Origin: Anastrepha obliqua
Lineage: Eukaryota > Arthropoda > Insecta > Diptera > Tephritidae
Direction of reading: 5' to 3'
DNA: 64,000 nt
NCBI RefSeq assembly: GCF_027943255.1
Contig: NC_072894.1
Span: 76,051,601-76,115,600 of the forward strand
The number at the start of each line of letters is the position of its first letter. The first letter of the stretch is position 1. The notes under the pieces are model-generated. The model was not told where the DNA came from. It worked only from the letters and a program-made list of their open reading frames with translations, and made no database searches. Position numbers and translations under genes: made by a program. This document shows, piece after piece, positions 33,424 through 44,640 of this stretch.

Positions 33424-33747
33424 TAAATCCAGAAAAGTTCGCTTCGCTTTGACGCAAGGCGAGAAACTCGAGAGCTTGGGCAAATTATATATGTATACAT
33501 AAAATCTAGTAAAATTTATTATTAATAGTAATAGCTGCAGTTACTATTTTTACACATACTTATTTAAATTTAGCCAAAGTTGTATTCTGTTTAGAATTCT
33601 CACTTCTCGTTTTGTGAGTTTTCACTTCGCTCGAAAATTAGCAAAGGACAGTACTATTACCAAATATAATATATGTAAATATACGAGTAGTGACGGCAAA
33701 GTTCACCATTTTGCATTTTGTCATTGTGGGTCAGCAACACATACATA

Positions 33748-34302
33748 TAAAGGTTTTCCAATAAGAGGTGTTACTTTGATATTAAAAGTTATTTTTTAAT
33801 ATAAATGATCGGATGCTTATTTTATTATAAAGAGGAAGGTATGCCGTTAATGATGCAAAATAACATCAGGCAAATGACCCCCACGACGACCACGCTTACA
33901 GAACAATATCCTTTTCATGAAATTTTCCATAACCGAATTGTAAAATGGCTGTCCTATGTCCTCGATAACCTCACGAATTCCATCTTTGAGGTCTTGAATC
34001 GACCCTGGGCTGTTGGCGTAGACCTTCTCTTTCACGTGGCCCCAAAAAAAAAAGTCACAAGGTGTTAAATAAAAAGATCTCGGTGGCCAATTGTGATCAC
34101 CTCTTGGAGATATAACACAGTCCGGAAACTTTTCCCGTGAAAGATCAATGGTTTCGTTGCTTGAGTGGCACGTAGCGCCGTCTTGTTGAAAATAAACGTT
34201 GTCCAGATCAATACCATCCAATACCGGCCATAAAAAATCGTTAATCATCTTTCGATACCGCAATCCATTCACCTGTAACACCTATTATTGGAAAACCCTT
34301 TA
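33748..34302 (-). mobile_element. Internally deleted DD41D mariner, copy 1 (555 bp)
   Basis: The terminal inverted repeats are TAAAGG(G)TTTTCCAATAA followed by RRGGTGTTA, with a TA duplication at 33746-33747 and 34303-34304. The minus strand encodes only the last 144 residues of a transposase: INDFLWPVLDGIDLDN, QQDGATCHSS, NWPPRS and LTPCDFFFWG. The second and third catalytic Asp are separated by 41 residues. The first catalytic Asp and the DNA-binding domain are absent because the left inverted repeat is joined directly to mid-ORF sequence. A sister copy with the same junction lies at 38103. Confidence 0.88.
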
Positions 34303-34790
34303 TAAAAATAAATTAAACAATTTATTGTTGTAAAAATTATGCCTTTTGAATAATTAGTTAAATAATGTATTTTACTTGTGTTTTAAAAGTAAAAACTTGT
34401 GATTTAGTGCATTTTTCGCCGTGTAATTCCTTATACGAGGATCGATGAGTATATTCCAGAAAAATTGTTTAATAACTTTAAATTGGTACCTAATACCCTC
34501 CCGAAATTTTATGGCGTAATTGTACAATATATTTTGGTCTGAACACCATGCAAATTTTATACATTACTCCTTGGATGACGAACACCGCCGCTGCAACGAT
34601 GTTCCATAACTGGACGGCGGCGTAAACGTTCAAGTTTTTCAAAAATAACATGAGTTGATAGTTATTATTTATTAGTTTCAAGATGAATTAAACTAAAAAA
34701 CTGCTATTCGCTTGAAAACAAAATTGTATTCAAGTTGATGAATGTATGGAAATTGAAAGACAAATTTCCTGAAAAATTGCCCCCAAATTA
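34303..34790. other. Spacer, nothing recognised
   Basis: No exon or repeat was recognised. Confidence 0.45.
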
Positions 34791-34799
34791 TTTTGAAAC

Positions 34800-35235
34800 T
34801 AATAGTTATTTCACGCCCAAAACAAGTTCAGAATATCAGTATCGTATCTCCAACGAAAAAAAATGGATCGCCTAAAAACGTATTCGAAAGTTGTTTGCCG
34901 AAATCCCGTACGCTCACCATTACTTTGGACACAGCGTCTATGCTTCTGCCCTCACTTTATCCTCTAGATAGGTATAAATTTTCCTTGAGAATGGACAAAT
35001 GATGTTTATCCATCGTGCCATCTAAAAAAACTGATTCTCCGAATCCCTGAGCTCGCATGCAAGCCTAAAGAATGGAAAAACCTATGGCGGACTTAACAAT
35101 GGATTTGAAGTTTTTTATTTGCAGCCTTTCATTTGACTTCCGTCAAACCATACAAGGTCACCGATCCAAAAATGTTGTCAGCAAAAATTACAGTTTTCCA
35201 AAACTCAAAACATTTTGCTTTATAGATGTTGAGAA
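34800..35235 (-). pseudogene. Probable Tc1-like transposase fragment
   Basis: The minus strand gives FWKTVIFAD, then after stops MRAQGFGESVFLDGTMDKHH and ILKENL. This resembles the middle of Tc1-type transposases (GCMSA.GVG.LVFIDGTMD...ILKENL). It is heavily broken and no ends were found. Confidence 0.45.
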
Positions 35236-36385
35236 ATAAAAGTAGTTTTTTTTATTTATTTTTGTATAAGCGGCTTTTCTCGTGCTACGTGAACGCGCGA
35301 CCCGATATTTTTATTTCTGAGTACCCTACGAACTGTTTCATCAGATATTTGGATGTAAAGTGTTATCTTTAGTTTGTTGTTTATTTTTAGCACTGGTATA
35401 CACATAACGCAAAAAGTCTGCTAACCAACTTAAATATTTGTTCTTTTCACCGTTTTATTTTTCGTGTTCTATCGTTTGGTGACATCGACTAAACATATTA
35501 CAAATGTACATATTTTCCTAAATTTTTCTTCATATATATATATAGATATAAAAGAATGTTTGCTTTCTGGTAATTTTTTCTTTATCCTTTGCCATTTTCA
35601 ATATGCACAGTACTACAATTAAAAACGAAATTATTCCGAACATGCATATATAATATTAATAAACGCATCGGTATAATATTTGTGCTTGCAGACTACCCAA
35701 TTTATTTAGGTAATGCAGCAACTAGAATACGCATTTTAGAGTTGTATATAATAATTTTTTGTCTGTAGTGTACCCATATCCATTGTACATACAAGGAAGG
35801 AAGTATGCAAAATATTTTCGTGAACCACTGTATGCACATATGCGACACGGTGGAGAGAATTCAAAAAGTGTGGCCTAAGGATGATCGATTACAAGATTTT
35901 GTCATCCAAAGGAAAATTGTGAGAGTAAATTCGATAGCCACGTCATAGAGGATTTGGCCAGCAGAATTCTATTCGCTCATTTCACACCTATTCTTTCGTC
36001 GTTAATACTAGTACGGCATTCGGATTTAAAGACTATATTACACCCGTCGTATAATATTTACAGGTTCTTCGTCATATATTAATGTTTCATCTTCAATGCT
36101 GTCATGTTGTAAACAACAAATAGAGTGGAGAATGCACCCGCAAATACTTATATTTATTATTACTAACAAAACACAAGCTTTATATCAGTCCTACCATGAG
36201 TCCTACTATCAGATCACCCACGAAAACACGCTAAATATGTTTGAAGCCTTGCTTATACAATAAGAATCGTACGATTCAAAACAAAGTTCAATATTTGTTT
36301 TCAAATCTTTAATCGCAAATTGAAGTTTTTTTTCGGACGTCCGTAATTCGTACCACTCGCTAAAAAAGTGATCTCGGAATATAAT
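35236..36385. other. AT-rich spacer, nothing recognised
   Basis: No exon or repeat was recognised. Confidence 0.45.
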
Positions 36386-36389
36386 TAAC

Positions 36390-36990
36390 TATATTTTAAT
36401 TATATTTTCATTTAGTGCTGACATGGTCGCTGGGCTTTTTTCATAGACTTTACTTTTGAGGTACCCCCACAAAAAAAATTAATAATCATGGTCTCGCTGG
36501 CCGTATGCAGCGTGGCGCCATCTTGTTAAAAAAATGTATCTGCACTGTGGGAAAACTGTTCTCTCATTATTGGGTAACAAGTAATCGTTCAACATGCGTT
36601 GATAAGAGACACCGTCTACAGAAATTGCTTGCCCTCGACGGTTTTCCAAAAAAACTAATGGTCCAATTATTCCACTGCTTGACAATTCATACCAAACCGT
36701 TGTTATTGTAGTAGCTTTGAAGGGGGATGTCTACGATTCTTCCTCAATATTTCGAGCAAAATAGTGTTTGGAAATACCAGGACAGCCGCTTTCACGGACA
36801 TCAATATGCAAACTTGACATCAATATTTTCATTTGTTCCCCCGCTGTGGGCTGTTTGCTACCGAAATTGTGGCCCAGAACCTTCTTCACTTGGGTCATCA
36901 CGTAAACGTCGAATCTTGTTGGGAACATCATTGGCCTTGAAATACGCTTCGATTGCAAAAACACAGTGTTCACCCGCCCATTGCGACTTC
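36390..36990 (-). pseudogene. Mariner-like transposase, degenerate
   Basis: On the minus strand, an N-terminal piece (36973-36731) has the helix-turn-helix region with RFDVYVMTQVKKVLGHNFGS. Then come SSGIIGPLVFLENRRGQAIS and MLNDYLLP (36685-36479), and finally FFLWGYLKSKVYEKSPATM near 36470-36410. The block order matches insect mariner-like transposases. Segments with the first two catalytic Asp are missing and stops are present. Confidence 0.6.
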
Positions 36991-38100
36991 TTGACTAAAT
37001 AACCCGCAAGAATAACGAAGCTAACGCGGTCCCTCTCCGCTCATACGCTCAGCGATGGAAACTTTAAATTTAAAACCAAATTCTGCCACCAGTACATAGA
37101 TACATATATATCCAGCTATGAGACGCCTTTAAAAATGTTAAAGCATTTCCGAGACCGGAACATTTTTCGGTATACATTTTTCTTGTAAATTAAACTGCCA
37201 TATTTCCAATTAACTAACCAGGTTACTTTATATTCGTGAACCGACTGGCAACAATAACGAGCGAATGAGAGCCAAACAAAAATATGAATTCGCCTTGATG
37301 GCGGCAGCAGATGGCGGGACAGAGCTCGCCAGAAAATACGAGCTGCCAGGTCTAGAAATTATGATAGCTATTAATTGCATGAATAAAAGTAGGGGTGCAT
37401 GCGCATAGGGAGTTGAGTCGTAGGTTGAGCGTGTAAGCGAGTAAACAAGAAGTAATAAAGTAATTCAGTCTTAAGCTCAAAGTAGAGGTGCCATACCATA
37501 ACTCCATAATCTTAACCGTAGTATTAGCCACATCGATATTTATGTAATTAATTGTTGGTGTCATAACCATAAGCGGCTGATCTTTACATACATATTAAAC
37601 ATACACATACATACTATATTACACGCAAACTAAAGAAAAGAGAATGACATGTATGCCACAATGCAGAAAATCCCAATGATACTGGTTATGGTTACGGCGA
37701 AAAACCAAAGTTCAATTGGTCTGTACGGTTATGGTTATAACTACGGATTTATGGCATGCCACTTCTAATCGATGACAGTATTGTCCGTATGTTGGTTCGA
37801 CCAGCAAATTTATGGCGTTATGGCACCTTTACTTTGGACTTTAAGGTGAACGTGTAAAGTAAAGCAGTTAAGTATGGGAAATATAGTAACACAAATGGTG
37901 TTGCCATTAAGTTGCGACTTTTATTCGATAATCCAGTGATCGCACTGGGAGGGGTTATTATTAAAGATTTATTTGAATTTTAACATATCGAAATCCATAA
38001 GAATATGTACATAAATCTGCATTTTATAGCTGAATCGTAATTAGGCGTTCGTTCGATCGCGCGTTTGGCAGATAATTAGAAATGCATATACAATGCTCCA
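36991..38100. other. Spacer, nothing recognised
   Basis: A GGTTATGGTTA-type short repeat occurs near 37683-37735. No gene or repeat family was recognised. Confidence 0.4.
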
Positions 38101-38102
38101 TA

Positions 38103-38464
38103 TAAAGGGTTTTCCAATAACAAGTGTTACAGGTGAATGGATTGCGCTATCGAGAGATGATTAACGATTTTTTCTGAAAGAGAAGGTCTACGCCAACAGC
38201 CCAGGGTCGATTCAAGACTTCAAAGATGGAATTCGTGAGGTTATCGAGGACATAGGGACCACTTTGCAATTCGGTTATGACAAATTTCATGAAAAGGATA
38301 TTGTCCTGTAAGCGTGGTCGTGGTGGTCATTTCCCTGATGTTATTTTCCACTATTAACGGCATACCTTCCTCTTTATAATAAAATAAACATCCGATCATT
38401 TATACTAAAAAATAGCATTTTTCTTTGAATATCAAAATAACACCTCTTATTAAAAAGCCTTTTA
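38103..38464 (+). mobile_element. Internally deleted DD41D mariner, copy 2 (362 bp)
   Basis: It has the same inverted repeats as the element at 33748. It shares the same fusion of the 5' inverted repeat to GGTGAATGGATTGCG and GATGATTAACGATTTTTT. It then has a further deletion that joins directly to AAAGAGAAGGTCTACGCC. The rest matches the 3' end of copy 1. It cannot encode a transposase. Confidence 0.88.
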
Positions 38465-38805
38465 TTAGAAGCGACTCGCAATGAGATCTCAAACGTTTGA
38501 TCGTAGATTTTTTACACATCTATAATAGTATGCTCAATGGCAGTACTACGCAACGCTCTAACATTTCGGGGTTTTCGACAAACAACTTTTTATACTACAC
38601 AAAGTCGCGCGTCTACAAAAATATTTGAACGCCTTGCGCTGGAAATTAATTTCCAAAATCCGGTGACCGTATCGTATAAACCAATTTATAACGAACGCTT
38701 GCTTTGAATAATTTCTATTAAAGCTTTTAGCAGAGTGTGTTTAACAAATACATATAGTCACAATATTTAAACAAATATAAATAAAATTAATTATATTTTA
38801 AAGAA
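38465..38805. other. Spacer, nothing recognised
   Basis: No exon or repeat was recognised. Confidence 0.45.
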
Positions 38806-38810
38806 TTTTA

Positions 38811-39110
38811 TTAATTGTATAAATTTTGTGCAGTGTGATAAATTTCAAAACAATCAGGAATATGCAGTCTAACAGCACATTTCTTACATTCCCATACAGT
38901 TTCACTGCATTTATTCTCTTGCGCGCATACCTGACATCTTCGTTGAGGCTTTTGTTTACTTTGTGTAGGTGGAGTTTTTCGTGGGAAATATCCCCGTTGT
39001 TTTGCCTGCAAACGCAATGGTGTGTTATCTTAAGAAGTCCTTCCGCGTGTTGGGTATTCAGAAATATTATTCAGTAGAAAATCTTCTACAATGTCCAGCC
39101 GAAATTTGGA
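38811..39110 (-). pseudogene. piggyBac-like transposase C-terminus (cysteine-rich domain)
   Basis: On the minus strand a frame reads KFRLDIVEDFLLNNISEYPT, one stop, then DNTPLRLQAKQRGYFPRKTP and a cysteine-rich end: CQVC, CSETVWECKKC and PDCFEIYHT. This matches the conserved tail of piggyBac transposases: a short PLRL...HFP-like linker followed by a cross-brace zinc domain ending CFxxYHT. At least one in-frame stop breaks it, and the DDD catalytic region was not recognised upstream. Confidence 0.7.
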
Positions 39111-39640
39111 TAATAAATATTTCTTAGAATTTGGGATTTGTTTTGCTTGGGGAAATAAACTGCATATTTTTTTACACTTAATTCAGCAGACTTACATTGC
39201 AGCGCATGGGCAAGGTAACCGATTTCAACCAAGTGGATATACTGGGAAGTGCTGAGCGAACACACGTCTGTTAGTTGTGACATATAGCTCGCGGAAAGAA
39301 ATGCTCTGAGGGAGCAGGCGACATCGCGCCAAGCAACATAATCAGCAAAATGCTCGAACCCGAGGACAACCGTAACGCGGAAATACATCGAGAACGTACT
39401 ACGAAAAAAAATATTGACCTCGCATGAAAGCTGGTCTTTTATGGATGCCTTTCTGGGCCTTCCCGAAGTAATATAGAAAGCAATCCCGGGAAGGGTGTCT
39501 CCCCAGAAGAGGAGGGATTGTTTTAGTGGCCACACAACACGACGCAGTTGATGACGGTCGTTGTAAGTGCGAAGACATTTTGAACCACACCTCACCCACC
39601 AAAAAAAATGTGAGGAACGAGAATATTTCCCAATTATTCA
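39111..39640 (-). other. Unrecognised open stretch upstream of the piggyBac tail
   Basis: A frame of about 160 codons (39595-39111) and an overlapping shifted frame (VWFKMSSHLQRPSSTASCC) are open but match no family I know. It directly precedes the piggyBac tail, so it may be decayed element DNA. The GC content is higher than in the surroundings. Confidence 0.3.
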
Positions 39641-39782
39641 ATTTTTAAATAACGGCTTTTAGCATAGAGAGTAAGTAATAAATATAAAAATGTTCAATTA
39701 TTGAAATTATTTTTTAACTTAAATATTTATACTTATATTACTGTAAGCCTTTTTATATTGCAAACAAGTAGGTAACTTAAGC

Positions 39783-40014
39783 ATGGTTGAACAGTCAACA
39801 GGAATTATTCAGCCGGAACTATCAATAATTATAGATTTCGATCCAGAAGATGCCGAAATCCCTTCAACAAGCCAAAAATTTACTAAAAGGAAGCAATAAG
39901 TAGAGCAATCTGCAGTTTTGGAGTTTTTCGGCAACCCATCAAAAGATGATGGAAGATTTTCCTATAAAGGTGATGATAATGATGTTTTTATGAAAATGTT
40001 GAAAAAAAAAAAAT
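39783..40014 (+). pseudogene. Small acidic ORF with one internal stop, unrecognised
   Basis: It reads MVEQSTGIIQPELSIIIDFD and PEDAEIPSTSQKFTKRKQ, then TAA (39897-39899), then in the same frame VEQSAVLEFFGNPSKDDGRF and SYKGDDNDVFMKML to a second stop. The charged composition and continued frame suggest one decayed protein, perhaps the N-terminus of a transposon protein. I do not recognise the family. Confidence 0.3.
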
Positions 40015-40730
40015 AAAAATTTTATTAGAACATGTAAAAATAAAGAAAAATTGTAAAAGATGTTAATGAAGAAATTATGTAAAACCACTGTTGTTTCATA
40101 TGCATTTTTAGGTTTTTTTTTTTGTCGGGACAGACTAGCAAGTGCAGCACTCAGACACAATTAAATCCATTTTTCTTCACTCGGGTTCCCTTTTTAAGGT
40201 AACATATTAAGAGCTACTGTAAGTATTAACCACCGTGCACTTATAATACCGAAACGTTTTCAATTAACCTTGGCACTCGTCGTAGTCGCAAATTGTACAA
40301 ATATGTAAGTATTCTATTCATAAAGTAATCAGTGTATGGTCGCATTAAATGTGGTTCTAGAGGAAACGCAGACTCGCCAACCATATAATTATTTAATAGT
40401 GTATTACTCTGTGAAAAAACCGCTGAAGTTTAAATTTAAGTGCCCTGTTAAGAGTAATTATCTAAACGAAGATTCTTCAGAATTCCCCCTTCCCTTTAGC
40501 TTTGACATAGGAAGTGTCCACGGCCATGAATGTATGATTTGCATCACATGAAACTAGCAACACAGTCGGTTGATGGCCTTTATGGTCTACAATTTAAACC
40601 AGCATTCGGAGGACACTTAGTATTAATATATATTTCTTCCACAGCTGATATACAATTAGAAAGATCCCATGCTCTATTGAATCATCAGCAAATGCCTCCG
40701 CATCATCAGCAGAATTTTGTGGCCAAATAC
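40015..40730. other. Spacer, nothing recognised
   Basis: The short plus frames at 40336-40739 show no family features. Confidence 0.4.
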
Positions 40731-40734
40731 TATC

Positions 40735-41035
40735 AATGACGACGCACTGTGGAGACTAACGAACGAGGAACCCATCCTTAGACAAATCAAACGCAGAAAG
40801 TGGTGATGGATTGGTCACACATTGAGTAAACCACCAGATAGCAGACACTGGACTGGAATCCGCAAGGGAGCAGAGGCCGCGGCAAACCAAAAAACACTTG
40901 CAGAAAGTCGATGCTGCGCGAACTAGCAGATGCCGACATCTCATGGGACGGTGCAAAAACAACAGCACAGAAACGTGCACGATGGAAGAGTCTTGTAGAG
41001 GACCTATGCTCCCGAGAGAAGTTAACAAAGAAAAA
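40735..41035 (+). pseudogene. C-terminal tail of a LINE reverse transcriptase
   Basis: The plus strand reads LWRLTNEEPILRQIKRRKW, a stop, then WIGHTLSKPPDS, a frame change, DWNP, GSRGRGKPKNTCRKSMLREL, and a tail with DISWDGAKTTAQKRARWKSL followed by VEDLCSREK. This is the well-known end of insect LINE endonuclease-reverse transcriptase proteins (RRKWKWIGH...GRPKNTWRR). It is 5' truncated and broken. Confidence 0.7.
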
Positions 41036-42730
41036 AAATTGAATCGAAATACAAGCCTTCCCAATTATGTGTTTTTTGTTTGCATATTTCAAAAATTATT
41101 TCTCCAACCAAATTAAACCATCTATGCCAAAGCAGACCTTGGAACACGTGGCGATAAATTTCTTTAATAACACTGTGCGACAGTGATTTTATACTTTTAT
41201 GAAGACCTAGTACAACTTATAGGTATAGTAAAACTAAGAAAAATGGTATAGGAGAAATTTCCAATACACCCCCAAAATCTCATTTTATGGCCATAAAACC
41301 GTTTTTCGGTAGGTTGATGTGAAGAATCACTCCTAACTTCGCCAATTTCCATCCGATTTCGAATTTGTTTTTTTAGTTCGAAAGAACAAAAACAAGCCAT
41401 TTTGACAGTGTGTTGACAATTTTTCTGAAATGACAACTGACGAGACTGTAGGCGGAAGTATTTGGAATTTTTTTAATTTTTCTCTATTTTTTCAACTTTC
41501 ACATAATTTTTATGATATTATCCGATATTGAGGATTTTTTTTAGTACACTACTGTTATAGTAAATTTAATTTTGCGTCGAATGAGCTATATTTGACTGTA
41601 ATTGAATTAAAATTAATAGAGTTGTATGGGTTTTAAGATTTTATTTTTTTTTTTTACTAATTTGGTATGTAGGTATAACTTACTTAACACCAGTAATATT
41701 GGGCATGTTCGAGATATGGGTATCCTAACGAACACTTCTCTTATGCAAGATTAAGGCATTGTAACTGTTCAAAAGTAAAATTTTTCAATATCGTTATATT
41801 AATTTTCTCATAGTTGAGGGTATAAAAATCGTGTATATCTCTGGAAAAGTTAAATTCAGCTAAACCCTGTTTCGTCTAAATTGATTCTGTCTTCATGTTT
41901 CATATCCTATTATTGCAAATATTAGGCTAACGAATTGTACCCATTCACCAACGCATTCGTCTTGATTTGACAGCTCTTAGCACATACAATATCGAGGGCC
42001 AATCCATCGCGGCAGATAGGTAGGATCAACGCGCTACCGACCAAACACCCAATTGCGATTCAGCTATTAATGTCGAATATATAAGAACTCATATGGAATC
42101 AAAAAATTAGAATTGTAAACCTAAATATTCTAAATTCGAATATATTGAAGTAATGGACTTACATATATACAGTTATATATATATGTATGTATGTATACCT
42201 AGCACCGACCTTTGAAACGAAATTTTAATCATAAGAGAACCGGCAACTACAATTTGATGGTTTATATGTATGAATGGTGTATAGTATATGTACTTATATG
42301 TAGATTTTTGATTATTTTTTCTTGATGGTGTTGCGCATTTATTTCATATAAAAAAAAAGAGGTTGTCTGTAAATTCGGTTTACTGACGATAGTTTAACGT
42401 GACAACGTCATTAGAAAATATTGATGGAATGGTTGGAATTTTCAAAACAAAATTTTAATTTTATTTGTTTGATAGATATTTTGTATGGATATAGAGGAGG
42501 AGGTAAATGGAATTGCAATGGAATAGGGCAAGTTACATTTACACAAACGTGAAAAATGACGAAACATTTATCAAATTCATGAAAGATATGTTCAATTTCG
42601 ATTGTGCTTCCAACCAGAGGCACCATCATCGATTTGCCTTTTTCAAGACACTTTACACTCGAAACACTCCCTTTCATTTCCTACTTTTTCTATCATCGTC
42701 CTATTCTCAACAGAGAAATGGTTCATTACC
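41036..42730. other. AT-rich spacer, nothing recognised
   Basis: Poly-T runs and TATA-type microsatellites (42170-42200) are present. No exon or repeat family was recognised. Confidence 0.45.
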
Positions 42731-42736
42731 ATGCAC

Positions 42737-42912
42737 ACAGGAAGAAGGCATATGCAAATACAAGTATGTGAATTTATATACAAATGCGCATATATGTACA
42801 TACATATATATGCTCACTCAAGTAGGACAGAGCCAGATGTCGAACGTTGCCGAACGCGGGGACCGATTGTACTCTTTGTCGTTCGTTCCGCGCTCTCGCT
42901 TGCAGTTCAAGC
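42737..42912 (+). repeat. Direct repeat, copy 1 of a segment of about 170 bp
   Basis: It begins AGAAGGCATATGCAAATACA, passes GCGCATATATGTACATACAT and GCTCACT(C/T)AAGTAGGA, and ends CGTTCCGCGCTCTCGCTTGC followed by AGTTCA. The same blocks in the same order recur at 43228-43371. It contains the octamer ATGCAAAT. Confidence 0.8.
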
Positions 42913-43227
42913 ACATTAGCTTACTTTTGCTTGCGTACGGAATAGATTCGTATATTTGATATGTCCATATGACTTGTATGCATCTTTACATATAGATTTG
43001 TTTTTTTTTGAAAATTGCGCGAAATTGTATATGTACATATATGCATGTTTATATACATATATTAGTATACAACATATCTTATAAGGTATGTGGTAAATAT
43101 TACCATACATTTTTTCCTTCATATATAATTAAAAAATTAATAATAATAACATTAAAACAACAGGTATTATTAACAAACTTGGTTTTATTTTAAATTCTTC
43201 AAGTAAATCAAATTAATAATAATCAAT

Positions 43228-43371
43228 AAGAAGGCATATGCAAATACAAATACGTGAATTTTTATATGTACATATGCGCATATACATACATATATACGCT
43301 CACTTAAGTAGGAGAGAGCAAGATGCCGTTCGTTTGCTTTGTTCGTTCCGCGCTTTCGCTTGCAGTTCATT
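43228..43371 (+). repeat. Direct repeat, copy 2 of the same segment
   Basis: It shares AGAAGGCATATGCAAATACA, GCGCATATACATACATATA, GCTCACTTAAGTAGGAGAGA and GTTCCGCGCTTTCGCTTGCA with copy 1, but lacks about 30 bp from the interior. The two copies lie about 490 bp apart, possibly LTRs or halves of an unrecognised element. Confidence 0.8.
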
Positions 43372-43374
43372 CAA

Positions 43375-43440
43375 GGTAACGGCAATGAGCAAGGTAACGA
43401 CAAATGAGCAAGGTAACACTAATGAGCAAGGTAACGACAC
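43375..43440 (+). repeat. Short tandem repeat (AATGAGCAAGGTAAC)n
   Basis: AAGGTAACG is followed by three copies of an AATGAGCAAGGTAAC-type unit of 18-21 bp, directly after the second 170-bp repeat. Confidence 0.8.
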
Positions 43441-43587
43441 ATTTTTTCGTGCGTGCAGCCTGTTAAATCGAATTATAAGACGTTATCACGTCAAAAATAG
43501 TTGTTTTCCAACAACCGATTATCGGGGCATAAATTTTACACGCAAATGCAGCAAACACGATTTGATCCGGATAGAGATCTTGCTTAA

Positions 43588-43908
43588 CCCCTTAGCCTAC
43601 ACGATATCTACCAATTGCGCGAGCTATAATACGCAAGAAATTCGTTCGCGCGCCGTGCCATTCAACTGTTCAGCCGTGTACCCGAACTGGCGCAAAGTGT
43701 ATACTTTTCGTAACATATATATTTCAATGCAACGAAAGGAATTGTGAAATAATAAACAATGTTTAGGTACAAATAGTAATTTTAAGATGTCTAGGAAGTA
43801 ATCATAATCAATTGATCACAAAGTCTTTACCACGAGTCAGACTCGTTGTTTTCGCTTATGGCACAAATTCTTTACCACGAGTCAGACTCGTGGCTATAGG
43901 CTAAAGGG
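43588..43908. mobile_element. piggyBac-type MITE with TTAA duplication
   Basis: TTAA (43584-43587) and TTAA (43909-43912) flank an element of 321 bp. Its ends are inverted repeats CCCCTTAGCCTA and, in reverse complement, CCCTTTAGCCTA. TTAA plus a CCC-type start is the piggyBac signature. Near the right end the block ACCACGAGTCAGACTCGT occurs twice (43832 and 43873); the second is a perfect palindrome with 9-bp arms. Confidence 0.8.
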
Positions 43909-44289
43909 TTAATTTATTTACAAGAGCAGAACGTTAGTTTGGCAGCACAGTTTCTTCGGTCATTTTCAAAAGTTTTTTGTTGCTTTTTGGATTATTTTGT
44001 ATAGATATGTATGCAGTTCACAGATTATTCACATATTTTTAAGAAATCATTTGCGTTGAATATATTTAATTTTTAACTATTCAAAAAGCATAATTTTTAT
44101 TTCAATATTAACTCCGTTTATTTAAGTAATAACAGCAATAACGTAATTTTTCAAAATCAAACAAAGAATGGAACACTCTAATGTTTAGCAAATTTTAGTA
44201 AACGGAATTACTTACCGTTATTTTTTCATTACTGAACTGCAAAAGTTAGTTTTATTTAACACATTTCGCCATTGGCATTGCACTCCTAC

Positions 44290-44640
44290 ACGTCCCTTCT
44301 TTCAAGAATTAATGTGAGTGAAAGGTTTTACTATGCTAAAGAAAACGTTAGAACGCCAAATGAATTTTCGAACAACGTTATTTTCATCGACAAGTCGAAA
44401 TTCAACAAAATTTTGGTCGAATGGCCGTAGTTTTGTCTGGAGAAGGGAAGGTACAGCGCTCAATCCGTCTAATGTGGCGGGTACAGTGAAACACTGTGGC
44501 AGGCGGGTTATGATTTGGATAGCAATGACGGCAAATTGAGTGGGCTCGTTTTGTTTTATTGAATGTACTACGACTAAAATAAATTATTCCAAGAGATGTC
44601 ATTAAAACTCTAGTAGACTCCAAGCAAAGATATATTGCAC
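44290..44640 (+). pseudogene. Tc1-like transposase fragment
   Basis: A plus frame reads KFWSNGRSFVWRREGTALNP and VAGTVKHCGRRVMIW with MTAN, the block after the first catalytic Asp of Tc1 transposases. Before it, NNVIFIDKSKFN-like residues appear in a shifted frame, with Lys where Glu is usual. Sequence after 44540 is out of frame. It is a dead fragment. Confidence 0.6.

Noticed and set aside
42507..42959. 150-codon plus-strand ORF
   Set aside because: It runs through the ATG/CAT-rich 170-bp repeat and a poly-T region. Composition is repeat-driven and there is no homology signal.
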